From Neocallimastix lanati (nom. inval.) (Eukaryota > Neocallimastigomycota > Neocallimastigomycetes > Neocallimastigales > Neocallimastigaceae): a stretch of 42,550 nt of DNA. Where the stretch lies: assembly GCA_016946835.1 (NCBI GenBank), contig JACVTC010000337.1, forward strand, positions 1 to 42,550, read 5' to 3'. A program made the translations under genes and the position numbers. The notes under the pieces are model-generated. The model was not told where the DNA came from and made no database searches. It was given only the letters and a program-made list of their open reading frames with translations. Position 1 is the stretch's first letter. Every line of letters starts with the position of its first letter. This document shows positions 20,970 through 33,549 of the stretch, piece by piece.

Positions 20970-21100
20970 TGGCCTCTCCCAAGGAGCAAGCTACTAATGA
21001 TTGACGACGTTAGCAATAAATTGCTATATCTAAAATCTTGGTAATCCTTCAGCAACTCTGCATAGTGAGGATTGTTGTCGATCACGTCGGCGTTTACCCA
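20970..21100 (-). pseudogene. Chromovirus 3' end (chromodomain tail and polypurine tract), copy C
   Basis: On the minus strand WVNADVIDNNPHYAELLKDY is followed by a stop, then GCTTGCTCCTTGGGAGAGGCC (the same purine tract as at 18390-18407), and then the inverted LTR. It is therefore the 3' end of a minus-strand element whose upstream part is cut off at 21100. It preserves a longer chromodomain tail than copy A. Confidence 0.65.
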
Positions 21101-21189
21101 CTCTTTTAAAATATGATTAATTTTTAAAAACTAATATAAAAAATTATTAAAAAATTTTTTCAACTTTTTAATAAAAATTTTTCTTTTTA

Positions 21190-21420
21190 TTTCTTATGTT
21201 AAAATAGAACGTGCCAGATGTAGTTATACTGATGATGATGCCATTTCAATTGAGAGTAGAACTACTGCTATTGAAAAAAAGAGAAAATGGACAAATTTGC
21301 GGTAGTCGTGATGATCCAAAAGAATATAGTTTATATAAATGGGATTCTACTTCAACCTCTTACTTAGGAGGAATTAATCTCTATTACGTTAAAAAAGTCA
21401 AAGAAAATGAGAAAAATTAG
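21190..21420 (+). pseudogene. Short coding relic, probably frameshifted
   Basis: One frame (21211-21420) ends KEYSLYKWDSTSTSYLGG..KVKENEKN-stop. The first half reads more naturally in the next frame as ARCSYTDDDAISIESRTTAI. A one-base change in the A run near 21274 would join them, which suggests a broken 3' exon of a secreted Cys-containing protein, perhaps a scaffoldin-like relic. It abuts the chromovirus composite, so the insertion or rearrangement may have cut the gene. Function unknown. Confidence 0.35.
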
Positions 21421-23341
21421 AAATATATTTAAATACACTAAAGAATAATCCATATAAACGATAATTATATAAATTAAAAAATGTATAGTTAATAATAAAT
21501 ATTTTTAAATATTTAATTTTCTTTATTTAAAAAAAAAAATATAAAAACAATATAAAAATAAACTAAGAAATAAAAAATAAAAAAAATTGAATATCAATAT
21601 TAATAAAATTTCAAGTGAATTAAAAAAAAATAGAAAAAGAAAAAGTAGAATTAATCTTAGTTTAAAACGGAAATATATGAAAAATTTTTTTTACATTTAA
21701 ATAATTCAAAAGTCATTGTATTTTATTTTATTATTTTTTTTTAATTCGAAATAAAAAATTAAATTTATATAAATAAAAAATAACACATTGTTAATTTATT
21801 GAATATTAATTGAATAATATAATTTTTAATTCATAAACTTTAAACATTATTTAAAGAAATTATAGTAACATTTTAATTTTATAATTTATTATATAATTGA
21901 AAGACATATGTCTTTCTATAATATAATATTTAAGACAAAATGAAATACCATTTATAGAAATTAAGATAAAATATAAAATAATTTTGAATTGATATTACAA
22001 CAGAATATCTATTTATAATTAATAAATTTTTTTATTTGCAATAAAAAAAATAAATTTTTTAATTATACATAATTTAGTTTTTTATTAAAAATAATATAAA
22101 TTCTATAAAATAATATTTTTTTTTATTTTTTTGTTGGAATTACTGGGAACTTTAAACTTTATTTATTTATTCATTTATTAATTACATTGTTATTTTTTTA
22201 TAAAAAAAGTACAAAATTAAAAATAAAAAAATTATATAATTTATGGTAATTGAACATTAAAATAATATTTTATATTGTCTTCATTTCTATTTTACTGAAA
22301 GACTTGTAATTTATTTATTATTAAAAATTAAACCTGTTTGTTGCAATGTTACACTTCTTTTATTATAATGGAGTAATAATAAAAAAATTTACTTAAATTA
22401 TTACTAAATTTTCAAGAATTTTATTACTATAAAAATATATATACTAAAATGAAATTAACATTGAAGATATCTATTTCATTTAAATAATCTTTAATTTAAA
22501 TTTAAAAGAAGTGAAAAATAATAAAAATTAAACTAAAATGTGAATTAAACTATGTAAATAAAATATATAAAGAATAATTATAATTCGAAATGGATAAAAA
22601 TTTTATTTATATATTTAAAATTTTGTTATTTTACGTAAAAAAATTAATAAAATAAATATATATATATAAATTTCATTATTTCATTTATGAATATTTTATT
22701 TTAACCTTTTTTTTGATTATATTTAATAACAATGTCTCATGCATTTCATTGTTTATAATTTATATTTTATTCAAAAAAAAAAAAAACTTTAAATATTCAC
22801 TTGAATATAAATATTAATAAAAAAAATTGAAATTTATAAGATTATTAAATATATTTAAACTAAATTATAGTAAATTAAAATTAAAAAGAAGATCATAAAT
22901 GTTTTACCAGAATAAGATATAAAAAAATATTAAGGTGTAAAGAGACATTATTAAAATATAAAAATTAACTTTTCTAAGTACTTTTATTTTAAACTTACTT
23001 TTTATAATTTTAATAATTTTATTATTTTATTTCTATTTATAATTTTTTTATAATAATATTTATTGTCTATTTTAATTTTTATATAAAATATATATCAGAT
23101 TCCAGTTAAGTCAATTTATGAAAAGGATTTAATTTAATTCGAAATTTGCAAATCTTTTTTGAAAAACCAAAAATAATAATAAAATAATTAATTATTACAA
23201 ATAAAAAATTATTTTATTAAAAAAAAAATACTAATATAAAAATTAATTATAATAATCTTTGTATTATATTGTATATATTAAAATTTCTTTTATTTTATTA
23301 ACAATTTTTATTAAACAAACAAAATAAATAAATTGTTTTAA
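21421..23341. other. A/T-rich spacer
   Basis: About 1.9 kb of A/T homopolymers and short A/T repeats with no supported frame. It contains the promoter region of the scaffoldin-like gene starting at 23342, but no individual element can be chosen. Confidence 0.55.
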
Positions 23342-26300
23342 ATGTTTTTAATGAAACTTTTAAAGTAAATACATCTTTATTATTATATTTTACTCTTCTT
23401 TTAGTTATATTTATATTAATAAATAGTAATCAAAAAAAAAAAAAATAAATTCAATTAATAATATTGATATAAAACAATATTACCCAAATACATTATCAGT
23501 AGTATAAGAAAAAAAAAGATCAAAATAAATATCAATAAATAAAATATTTAAAATAATAACAATAGAGTAGTCTTCATTCATAAATAATAATTAGTAATTG
23601 GCAATTAAATAATAAATATCATTAACATATTAACGTTTATTTACTTATTTTTATTATTCAATTTTTAGTCTTGTTTTTGTCCTATTACTTAGAAATATTA
23701 GCCTTACAAAAGCAAAACCGGTGACTGTAACTACAGGTAAATTAAACTAAAAAAAGTTTTTTATAAACTGTTAATTAAAATATAAAAAAAATATTTATTA
23801 TATTTTAAACCAATTTACAGATTTAAGGGAATGTTCAAGTGCAACGATTCAAAATTGCAATTCCGCTGAAGCGGCAAGCAAATATTGCTATAAAGATAAC
23901 AAAATTTTCACATTGGATGAAGATGGCGCTTGCACAACTGCAGCAGCAATAACCTTAACAGCTGGTGTTAAAATATTTGATTTTACAACAAAAGCTGAAG
24001 CAGTAACGACTGGTGCACTTGAAAATTTAGCCACCATTGTTCTTTTCAATTGCGTTGAAAATGGTACGGTGACATGTAAGAGAACCTATGGTTATGTAAA
24101 GACTGATACTAATTACTATAGTATTGGTGCTGATGGAAAAAATGAAGAGGTTGTAGCAGGACCTGCTGATACCAGAGCTGGAGTTTTAGATCCATCTACC
24201 TTTAAATTAAATGTTGGGGATGGTGTTGAATTTGTTTCTGATGGCAATGGCTCAATATATTTAGTCGAATTACTAGATAATGGTATATTTTTATCTACTG
24301 AAGATTATAAAAAAGCCATTCTTTCTGAAACTCATTTTATACTCGAAGCTGTTAGTAATACTTTTATTTTTAGTAAATTCAATTCTGGGGGTATGAATTG
24401 AATTAAAATAATTATTTTTAATATTCTATAATATTATTTTGACGATATTAAATTTTAAATTATTAAAAAAAAAATAAAAATAAAAGGAGAATTCTGTGTC
24501 TTAAAATCTAAAGTAGTTACAAATTTAGATAGTGAAAAACAAAATATTTTCTGTGATTCTTTCGATAATATCTACAATTATTTTAAAGATTCTTTATGTA
24601 GATTTTACAAATCATTTGGTAATTTCCATTTTTTTTTTAATTCATATAAATTAAATATATATTTATATTTATTTAAATTCATGTAAAATAAAAAATTAAA
24701 GTAAATTTTTATAATTTTAAATTAAAATGAATAAAAATTTTTTAAAAAAAACGTAAATATATTAATAAAAAAAATTTATATATTTTCTACTTCATCAAAA
24801 TTACAAATTCAATAGACAAGCCTGGTAAATATATTGAAGATGATGGTAGTTTTTATGTTCTTTATGTTTGTGAAGGTAATCCAATAGTATGTACTAAAGA
24901 TGATGGAACTAATGATGGTGTTCATATTTTCAAAAAATATTCCAATGAAAAATACATTACATTTATCAAATTAACAGAAGATTTAGCTTCTATTGATATT
25001 GAAAAGGAAGATTATAATATGTTTGATTGTAAATCAGGTTTTTGTGAACGTACCAGTGGTTTTATCAAATATGGAATAGGTTTCTCCAAAACAGGAGAAT
25101 GTTCTGAAGACTTTTATTATTGTACTGAACGAGATTGGGAAAGTTCAATTGAAGGAAATGCTGGTAAATTAAATATCTCAGGTACTGGTTTTACTTATAC
25201 TATCAAACATGGCTTATTTGAATATGATGCACCTAAACCGGTTACTGGTGGTAAAGACTATTTCTTTGCTTATGGAACATATAAATATGATTACATTACC
25301 TTCAGTAATGCCCACCTTGTCGCTTTCGTTAAAAATGGTAAGTTAATTTAAAAAAAGTTAATTTAAAAAAAATTTTTTTTATGAATTTAAAAATAAAAAT
25401 AGAATTATAAAATGAAAAATTAAATATAAAAAAAACTTTTTTATAATTTTTTTTTTAAATTATTCCTAATTCATAACGTTTTTTAAATTTTGTTTTTTAA
25501 TTTAAATGCTTTTTTAAATTTATTTCCTATTTTATATTATATTTTTATTTTCTTTTTTTTTTATCTTATATTTTAAATATTGTTATTATTTTTAATTTAT
25601 AATCATTAAATACTATTTTTTAAAAAAATTCCTTTATTTCTTAAATTAAAAAAAAAAAATAAAAAAAAAAATTTAATTTAATTTTTTTTTAAATATCATA
25701 TAAATTTTGTAGTTAATGAATTCGATGACATCTATATCACTACTAGTACTAATGTTGTTGGTAAAGGGGCTGAAAAATGTAATTCTAATACTTACTATCA
25801 TTATGTTATTCGTAATAATTACATTAGGTTTGATTCAGGTCCATGTAAGTACTTATGATGAAAATTTGAAAATAAAATTTAAGCTATTGAATTCAATCAA
25901 AAAAAAAAATATTGAATAGAAATTTTGATAGAATACATTAATTTTCATATTCATTTAAATAGAATATATTTTAATTTTTTAATATATTTTTAATTTAAAA
26001 AAAAAATTAATATCTATCTAATATATTTTTATGTTTTTTTTTTTTTTTAAATATAAAAGGTAATAATCAAATCGATTCAAGTGCATTACCAGATAATACT
26101 GAAACTAACAATGGAAATTGTAATTATTATAATTCTTGTTTTTCTTTATATCAAATATAAATGATCTATTACTATAGTTTAAAATATTACTTTATTCATT
26201 ATTTAATTTTATTTTAATTATTATTTTGATATTTTCGTTATGTTTATTTTATTTTAATTTTAATTTCAATTTTTATATTATAAATCAATATACAGTTTTA

Positions 26301-27053
26301 ACAGAGTGTGGAAAAAGAACTGTTACAGGTTGCACATCTACTAAAGCGGAAAGTACTTATTGTTATAAAGATAATAAAATCTACACATTAGATGAAGACG
26401 GAACTTGTACTACTGCAGAACCAATAACCATATCATCAAAGGAAGGGGTTAAAATTTTTGATTTTACAAGAAAAGTTGAAGTTACGACTGGTGCACTTGA
26501 AAATTTAGAAGCAATTGTTCTTTTTAATTGCTTTGAAGGAGATAAATGTAAAAGAACCTATGGTTATGTAAAGACAGATAATAATAGGTATTATCGTATT
26601 GGAGCGGATGGAATAAATGAAGAAGTTGTTTCAGGAGATGCTGACACCACTTCTGGAGTTTTAAATCCTGCTACCTTTAAATTAAACGTATTAGGAACCA
26701 TTGGCCCCAGAAATGGAGTTATAGATCCTGATACCTATAAATTGAATATTGAGAATGGTGCTGAATTTGTTTCTGATGATAGTGGTTCAAGTTATTTTGT
26801 CGAATTAGCAAATAATGGTATATTTTTATCCTCTAAAGATTATAAAATTGCCAATACACCTTCTAAAACAATTATTAGTATTATAGCAGTTAAAAATACT
26901 TTTATTTTTAATAATGTTCTTTCTTTTGGTATAAATTTAAATTAAAAAATTATATATTAATATTATTTTTATCATACATATTATAATAATTGTATTGTAT
27001 TTTGTTTATTTATAAACATTTTGTTTATATAATCTTTTAAATTTTAATTTTAC

Positions 27054-27101
<48 letters not shown>

Positions 27102-29607
27102 TTAAATAATATAGATTTAGAATTGTTTGGTTTACACTTAACTAGTAGTAGTTTAGTGTTTTATGTATTTAATGGTGTCGATACATTTACTGGTAACGAT
27201 ATATTTGGTTCTTTCGACAGTTTATACAGTTGTAGCACCGATGGTATATGTAAACTTTCTGTAACATTTGGTAATTTCTTTTTTTTTTTTTAATTTATTT
27301 TTATTCATTATAAAATTTTTTTTCTACAAAATAAAAAAATTTATTATTTATATATAAATATATACATTTATTTAAATTCAAATGAAATAAAATTAAAATA
27401 AACTGTTATTTTTTTTATGAAAATAAAAAAAAAATTTTTAAATAATGAAATATTATTATTTGATAAAAATATTTATATATAAACTTTCTATTGTATCATT
27501 TTTAAAAAGTAAATAGCTGGTAAATATATTAAAGACCATATATCTTATGATAATGGCCATGAAATTCGTCTTTATGTTTGTGATGGTAATCCAGTAGTTT
27601 GTACAAAAGATGATGGAACTAATGATGGTGTTAATGTTTTCAAACTAATAAATGATGGAAAAGGTACTCTAGTCAAATTAGTTGAAGACTTAGCTTCTGT
27701 CGATCTTGAAAGTGAAAAATATCAATTATTCGATTGTAAATCTGCTGATTGTAGGCGTACCAGTGGTTATATCAAATATGGAAAAGATTTCAGTAGTGTA
27801 GGAAGATGTCCATATGATGCTGATTGTACTGTTCAAGCCGAAGCAGATAATACAGGACTTGAAGGACTTTACCGTATCCAAAGTACATTAAAATACACAG
27901 GTACTGGTTTTACTTATACAATTCAAGACAGCACACCTAAAGATCTTATTTCTGGTAATGACTATTTATTTGTTGAAGATAAATATTCTGATTACATTTG
28001 CTTCAGCAAAACGAACATTGTCGCTTTCTATATAGAAGGTAAATTTATTTATTTTAATTAAAAAAAAATTGAAATCAAATAAAATATTTTTTGATAAAAA
28101 AATTGAATTCAAACAAAAATATTTTTTAAAAAAAATAATTAAAATAAAACAATATCTTTACTGCTGATTTTTATTTTAATCTTTTAAATTTAAATTTCTT
28201 TGAATTATTTTTTTTTCTAATTATTCCTTTAAATTTATTTCAAAAATTATATTTAATTCTTTTTTTTTTTTTTTTTTTTTGTTTTTCTAATGCTTTATCT
28301 ATTTTAATATTTATTATAAATAATTCATATTTATTAACTGAAATAATAATTTTTTAAAAAAAATTATTTTTTACTTTAATATAAAAAAAAATAACCAGAT
28401 TTCATTTTTTTTTATTTTTAAATTAAAATTTAGATATTAGAAAAAAAGAATATGATGTTTACATCAATACTAGTACTAATGTTGTTGGTAAGGGTGCTGA
28501 AAAATGTAATTCCGATATTTATTATCATTATGTCATTAGCTTTTCTTACATTAGAGATTCAGCTCTATGTAAGTATTTATGATAAAATATAAAAATTTAA
28601 CTTTAATTATTTAGCTCAAAAAAAAAAAAATTAAAATAGAAAGTTTTATAATATTCTTTGTTTTTTAAGTTCATTTTAATAGTATATATTTTTAATTTTT
28701 TTTATTTAAAAATAATAATAACTTTTTATTAAATCTTTTATATATTTTTTTAAAAAAAGGTGAAAATACAGACACCATTCCTGGAAATTGTAATTATTTG
28801 AATTATCCTTTTTTCATATCATATTTAAATTATTTATTATTAAGATTTTAAAAAAAATATACATATATATTATTTTTTCTTTTTTTTATTTTTATTTTTA
28901 TTTTTTTTTTATTTACCTAATTTTAATTTTATTTACCCATTACTTATATAAATTTATTTACATAATACCACTTTAAAGCTACTGAAAATGAAAATGAAAA
29001 TAAGAAAGAAAATGATAATGAAAATGAAAATGAAGAAGAAAATGAAAATGAAAATGAAAATGAGCAAAAAAATAAAGAAGAAAATACAGAAATAGAAAAT
29101 AATGCTATTGGCTATATTATTTCTGATGAAAATAATATTTCTATTTGTAAACAAAGTCCAAAGGATATAATTTGTACGGAATATACAATTACGGAAACCT
29201 CATGCACTTCAGATAATATAGGAAAATTATTTAAAAATAATGAAAAGAATTCTAATGAAGAGATTTCTATTTGTCTCAACTATTCAGATAAAGAATATAG
29301 TGTGAAATTAAATGCTGTTAATCAAGGAAATTATGTATTATATAAGTCTTCAACTACAAATGAAATTTTTGGTACAAGTAATGATAAGCCATATGTTATT
29401 ATTACTATTAATAAAAATTCAGTTTTATTAAATACTAAATACTCAAATGGATTAAAGTATGTATACATTAATAAGGAAGGAAATACATCATCTTCAATGT
29501 ATAGAATCATGAATAAAGGAGATAATTGTCCAAAGAATATAGAAAATATATTAGAATTAGAATGTAACAATGGATTATGTTCTGAACATCTAAACATCGA
29601 AAATTGA
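23342..29607 (+). CDS. Secreted scaffoldin-like repeat protein, 13 exons
   Basis: Exons: 23342-23364, 23669-23736, 23821-24390, 24487-24618, 24816-25337, 25713-25844, 26060-26119, 26296-26928, 27115-27270, 27517-28038, 28434-28568, 28760-28789, 28979-29607. They sum to 3612 nt, 1203 aa and a stop, with no internal stop. The first two exons (phase-2 junction, less certain) give a signal peptide, MFLMKLLNLVFVLLL. Every later junction is phase 1. Exons 3-7 and 8-12 are two paralogous cassettes. Shared blocks include YCYKDNKI(F/Y)TLDEDG, TTGALENL, KRTYGYVKTD, VCTKDDGTNDGV, LFDCKS-type Cys pairs and STNVVGKGAEKCNS. The last exon has a Glu/Asn-rich linker and a Cys-rich end. There is no C-terminal membrane anchor. 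A role as an extracellular or cell-wall scaffold is inferred from resemblance to gut-fungal repeat proteins. Exon 1 is the weakest part of the model. Confidence 0.72.
23821..26119 (+). repeat. Cassette 1 of the scaffoldin-like gene (five exons)
   Basis: Exons of 570, 132, 522, 132 and 60 nt, all multiples of three and bounded by phase-1 introns at both sides. It is paralogous, exon for exon, to 26296-28789. Introns are A/T-rich and share only splice sites and polypyrimidine/A runs. Confidence 0.75.
26296..28789 (+). repeat. Cassette 2 of the scaffoldin-like gene (five exons)
   Basis: Exons of 633, 156, 522, 135 and 30 nt, again symmetric phase 1-1. The 522-nt exon has exactly the same length as in cassette 1. 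The first exon is 63 nt longer, largely because of an internal 60-nt repeat at 26655-26750. The frame into this cassette comes through a phase-1 junction from 26119, so the cassettes are part of one message. Confidence 0.75.
27055..27101 (+). repeat. T36-A11 homopolymer block in intron
   Basis: A run of about 36 T followed directly by 11 A lies within the intron ending at 27114. It can fold into a hairpin of up to 11 A-T pairs. Length may be an assembly estimate. Confidence 0.8.
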
Positions 29608-31254
29608 AATTTTTAATTAAATAAAAATAATTGTATTCAATAAAATATTATTTATTTGCATATATAAAGTAATATCAAAATAATGTTATTTAAGATTAAT
29701 ATATATTTTAGTTTTATTGTAAAAATAATTCCTTTTTTTTTTTTATGTATGGTCCAGATCATCCTTCTCAAAGGTTTAATTTCTTTCTTTCTCCTTCCCT
29801 TGCATCATCCACTTCTTTTTATGTATTATTTTCTTACAATTAATAAATGAATAAATATATAAAGATTAAAATTGGCAATGATAAAGGCCTGTTAATAAAT
29901 ATAATAATAATTAATTTATATCCAAAATAAAATAATATTAAAATTTCTACATTATATAAATATTAATTAATTATATTAAAATAATATAAATATTAATAAT
30001 AATATTAAATAATAAAATAGTTTTTTTATTTTAAGACTATAAAAATAAATTTTTCTTTTTTTATATTATTAATTAGATAATCATTAGTTTATTCAATATA
30101 ATTGATATTAATTATAATATTTAAAAAAAAAAAACTTTATTAAAACTTAAAATCAATTTTATATTTTTTTAACTTTCAATTTAAAATTAACATTTATTTT
30201 TTCTTTTAAGAAGGAATATCATTTTAAAACAATACAAATTTTGATATATATATAATAAAAAAAAAAAAATAAATCAAAAAAATTTATTAATAGTAAGATT
30301 TAAGTGAGATTTAAAGATTAAAAAATAAATGTGTAATAAAATGTATTAAATAAAATTTTATGTTGAATACAAAAAAAATCCAAAAGGGGAGTAATATTTT
30401 ATTAAATGTCTTATATATAACATACTGATTTTTTATAAAAAATTAAATTTTAAGTCTTTACTCAGTGGTTTAATCTCTCATTTTTAGATTGTGGTATCTT
30501 TAAAAATTTTTTATTATTTTTTATTATATATAGAAGTTTTATAAATTTTTTATTATTATTAAATTTAAAATTTTCCATTTTTTAAAAAGATTTTTTTTTC
30601 CTTCTTTTATATTAATAATATAAATTAAAGTTTGATTGAATTTTAAATCAAATTAAATATAAATTAAATTAAATTAAAAAAAATTAATTTTTTAAACTTT
30701 AAATAATATAAAAAAATAATTTATTTTAAATAAATTTAGTTTTAGTAAAGAAATTAATTATTTAATTTGAATTTGAATAAAAAATAAAAATTATACCACA
30801 AAAAATACTTTTTTTTTCTTTTTTATTTTATTTTTATTATAACAAAGAATGTTTTTTTATTTAAGTAGAGATGTCCTTTTCTTAAATAATTTTGTCTTTT
30901 TTAATTACAGAATAGATATTTTTAAATAATAGAAAAAAATTTTTTAATAAAATTTATTTAGCATGAGAAAAAAATTTTTTTAAAAAAAAAATATTAAAAT
31001 ATAAAATTGATAAATTGAATTTTTTTTATATAAAAAATTATTCTCTATAAATAAAATTAAAATGTATTTTTTAGTATATAAAAATATTGTTCTATAATTA
31101 AAAATTTTTTTTTTTAATATTTTTATTAATGCATGCATAAACCACTATTTATTTAATATTTTTTATGATATATAAAAATAATTAATAATAACAAGAATTT
31201 TAAAAAAAATTAATTCTTTTATAATTTATTTTCATTTTTTCGTACTATTACACA
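29608..31254. other. A/T-rich spacer
   Basis: 3' flank of the scaffoldin-like gene. A slightly richer island at 29746-29850 holds a 32-codon ATG frame beginning MYGPDHPSQRFNFFLSPS, with nothing to support expression. The rest is homopolymer-rich sequence without a supported frame. Confidence 0.5.
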
Positions 31255-31446
31255 ATGTCTTTCAAAAATGATATTCTTAATGATACAACCTGTAGAAGTC
31301 GTCATTTCAGCACTATTGCAACTGGTTATTGGGTATTGACAACCTTGATTCTTCTTTACTTCTATATAATATATTACTATTCAGAGAAAATCTTCACTCA
31401 AGCTATCTATCATTCCATACTATACAATAGCATACTTGAAAGATAA
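31255..31446 (+). CDS. Possible small membrane protein, 63 aa
   Basis: An ATG frame in a local island of higher G/C. The N-terminal 25 residues are polar (MSFKNDILNDTTCRSRHFST). Then there is one clear hydrophobic segment (YWVLTTLILLYFYIIYYY, about residues 25-43) and a short tail. The start context (CACAATG) is acceptable. I recognise no family. It could be a real single-pass protein, an exon of a larger gene or a transposon fossil. The absence of in-frame stops over 63 codons in this composition is suggestive, not decisive. Confidence 0.3.
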   Translation: MSFKNDILNDTTCRSRHFSTIATGYWVLTTLILLYFYIIYYYSEKIFTQAIYHSILYNSILER

Positions 31447-33549
31447 AATCATACAAAAGTAATTAATTTAATTAAAAAAGTACTAAATCTGAGATTTTAA
31501 GATATAATAGATTTCTGACTCCGGTTTACAAGAAACAATAATCAAAATGAATAAATAAATTTTAATTAAAAAATTGATTATTTAAATAAAATTTATAAAT
31601 TAATTTATACTTAAATAAGCAAAATCACTGATTATGTAAAAAAAATATATCAGAAATTTTGTTTATTTATATATAATATTTTTATTTTTAATATAATTTA
31701 TAAAAAAATAATATACTATTAATAAATATATATTTTAAATAAACAATATTTTACAAATAATTAATTAACTAATAATTAATAATTAATAATTAATAATAAA
31801 TAATAAATAATAAATAATAAATAATCAACATTAATTAATAAATAATGGATAATAAATAATAATATATACAATTATATTAATTTAATTTTAATTTAATTAT
31901 ATACATAAGAAATTGAAAAATTTCTAATTAATAAAAAAACAAATAAAGTAATCTTAAATTACACTTAAATTACAAAACAAAATATAAAATTATAAAAGTA
32001 TATAAAGAATTAAAGAGTTATATTATTAAATTGAAAGTTATATTAATTCCTATTTATAAATATGTAAATATATATAATTATATATACAGAGAAACAATAT
32101 AAATCATTATATTATCTTGTTTCTTTTGATATAAATAATATTATTAAAATATTTATATTAAAAAAAAAATAAAATCAAAATTGAATCAATCTATCACCAT
32201 TCATTTCTATTCTATAAGAATATTATAATATTAAAATCAAAAAACTAATTTAAAATATATGAAATAAAATAAAAATTGAAATATTTTAAAATATACTTAT
32301 ATATAATATAAATTAATTAAACTATTAATAATTTAGTATTCTTACAATATTTGATATATTGTAATTTAACTTTCAGAGTTAACTCTTTAAACTATTTAAT
32401 TTTATTTGAAATATTAAATAAATGAAAATTATTATATATATAAATAGTATTATAATTCCTATTAGTATAATAAAATTTTAATATTATTTTAATACATTTA
32501 TTTGGAATGTATGTTTTTATACAAACTATAATAATTATAATATAAATATAAAATTTTTATAATAAAAATTAGTTCTACAGAAATAAAAATATATAATAAT
32601 TAAGTATATTTCTTAGAAAAGTTTTAGAATCAATAATTGAAATATTAAATGAATGTTAATAAAGTTTACAATTAAAGTAATAATATAAATTATTTATATT
32701 ATTTTGTTTATCTATATTTTTTAAATTAAAATTATTATATAAATTTTAAATAAATTATTTTTAAAATAAAATTATTATATAAATTTTAAATAAATTATTT
32801 TTAAAATAAAATTATTATATAAATTTTAAATAAATTATTTTTAAAATAAAATTATAATAGAATTTAAATAAAATATTTTTAAAATAATTTCATAATTTAG
32901 ATATAAAACATTGCTAAAACTTTGTTTAAATTAACAAGATAAAGCACAACAAATCAAGTTTAAGAAAATATATAATATAATAACTTATTAAAAAGAAATT
33001 TTTAAATATCTTTATATATAAAATAATCAGAAATTATACAAATGAAAAATAATTCTTGTATTATTTTAATTAAAATTTAATTAATTTAAGAATTTCAAAT
33101 TCTTAATATTTCATTTAGTATTGATTATTTGATAAAAAATAAATATTATTTTTAATAAAATTAATTAATAATAATCATTTTTATATATATTTAATTTTTA
33201 TTTCTCTTATCTTAACTTCCATTATATAATATACTATTTTTTATATGACATTTCTCTTTTCTATCAAATTTAAATTTTAATCAAATTTATATAATATTTT
33301 CTTTTTTGTTATCTTTAAAATTTTAATTTTAAAATTTTACAATATATATATAAATACATATTTAAGATATTTTTATTGATTATATTTATTTTTAAATATT
33401 TATTATTTTTTTTCCTTTTTTTTTTAAATAATGTTTTTTTTTTTAAATTATGTTTTTTTTAAATATTTTTTTTTAACTTTTTTTTAATTTTTTTCTTTTT
33501 CTTTTTTATTTCTTTTTTATTTTTTTATATAGTTTCTCTTTTAGCATAA
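31447..33549. other. A/T-rich spacer with simple repeats
   Basis: Contains AATTAATAATTAATAAT and TAATAAATAATAAAT runs (31760-31860) and the 40-bp tandem repeat listed separately. No supported gene. Confidence 0.55.
32721..32880 (+). repeat. 40-bp tandem repeat, four units
   Basis: Units at 32721-32760, 32761-32800 and 32801-32840 are nearly identical (TTAAAATAAAATTATTATAT.. ending TAAATTATTT). The fourth, to about 32880, is degenerate. It is non-coding minisatellite-like A/T sequence. Confidence 0.9.

Larger units (their letters stand above)
14818..21100. mobile_element. Degenerate composite of chromodomain-type Ty3/gypsy elements with inverted LTR ends
   Basis: Three LTR pieces of one family are recognised by a shared start (TGTAACAGATACATGG). 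A long + copy is at 14818, a truncated + copy at 18410-18506 and a long inverted copy at about 20445-20969. Between them lie copy A (gag plus deleted pol, 16038-18409) and copy B (protease-RT-RNase H, 18507-20440), both reading +. At the right end is a minus-strand 3' end of copy C. All frames carry stops, frameshifts and deletions, so the locus is inactive. Composition is clearly more G/C-rich than the surroundings and than the intact element at 6893. The arrangement suggests nested or sequential insertions followed by deletion. Confidence 0.8.

Noticed and set aside
25716-25919. 67-codon plus-strand ATG frame
   Set aside because: It is in the wrong frame over exon 25713-25844. The paralogous exon at 28434-28568 confirms the other frame.
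26226-26295. ATG-initiated hydrophobic leader reading into the scaffoldin-like exon, which would make a separate secreted protein
   Set aside because: It is intronic A/T sequence. The ATACAG acceptor at 26295 and the phase match to 26119 favour one continuous gene. It remains a weak alternative because the leader is hydrophobic.
28954-29154. 66-codon minus-strand frame of Ile/Phe
   Set aside because: It is the antisense of the Glu/Asn-rich repeat in the last exon of the scaffoldin-like gene.
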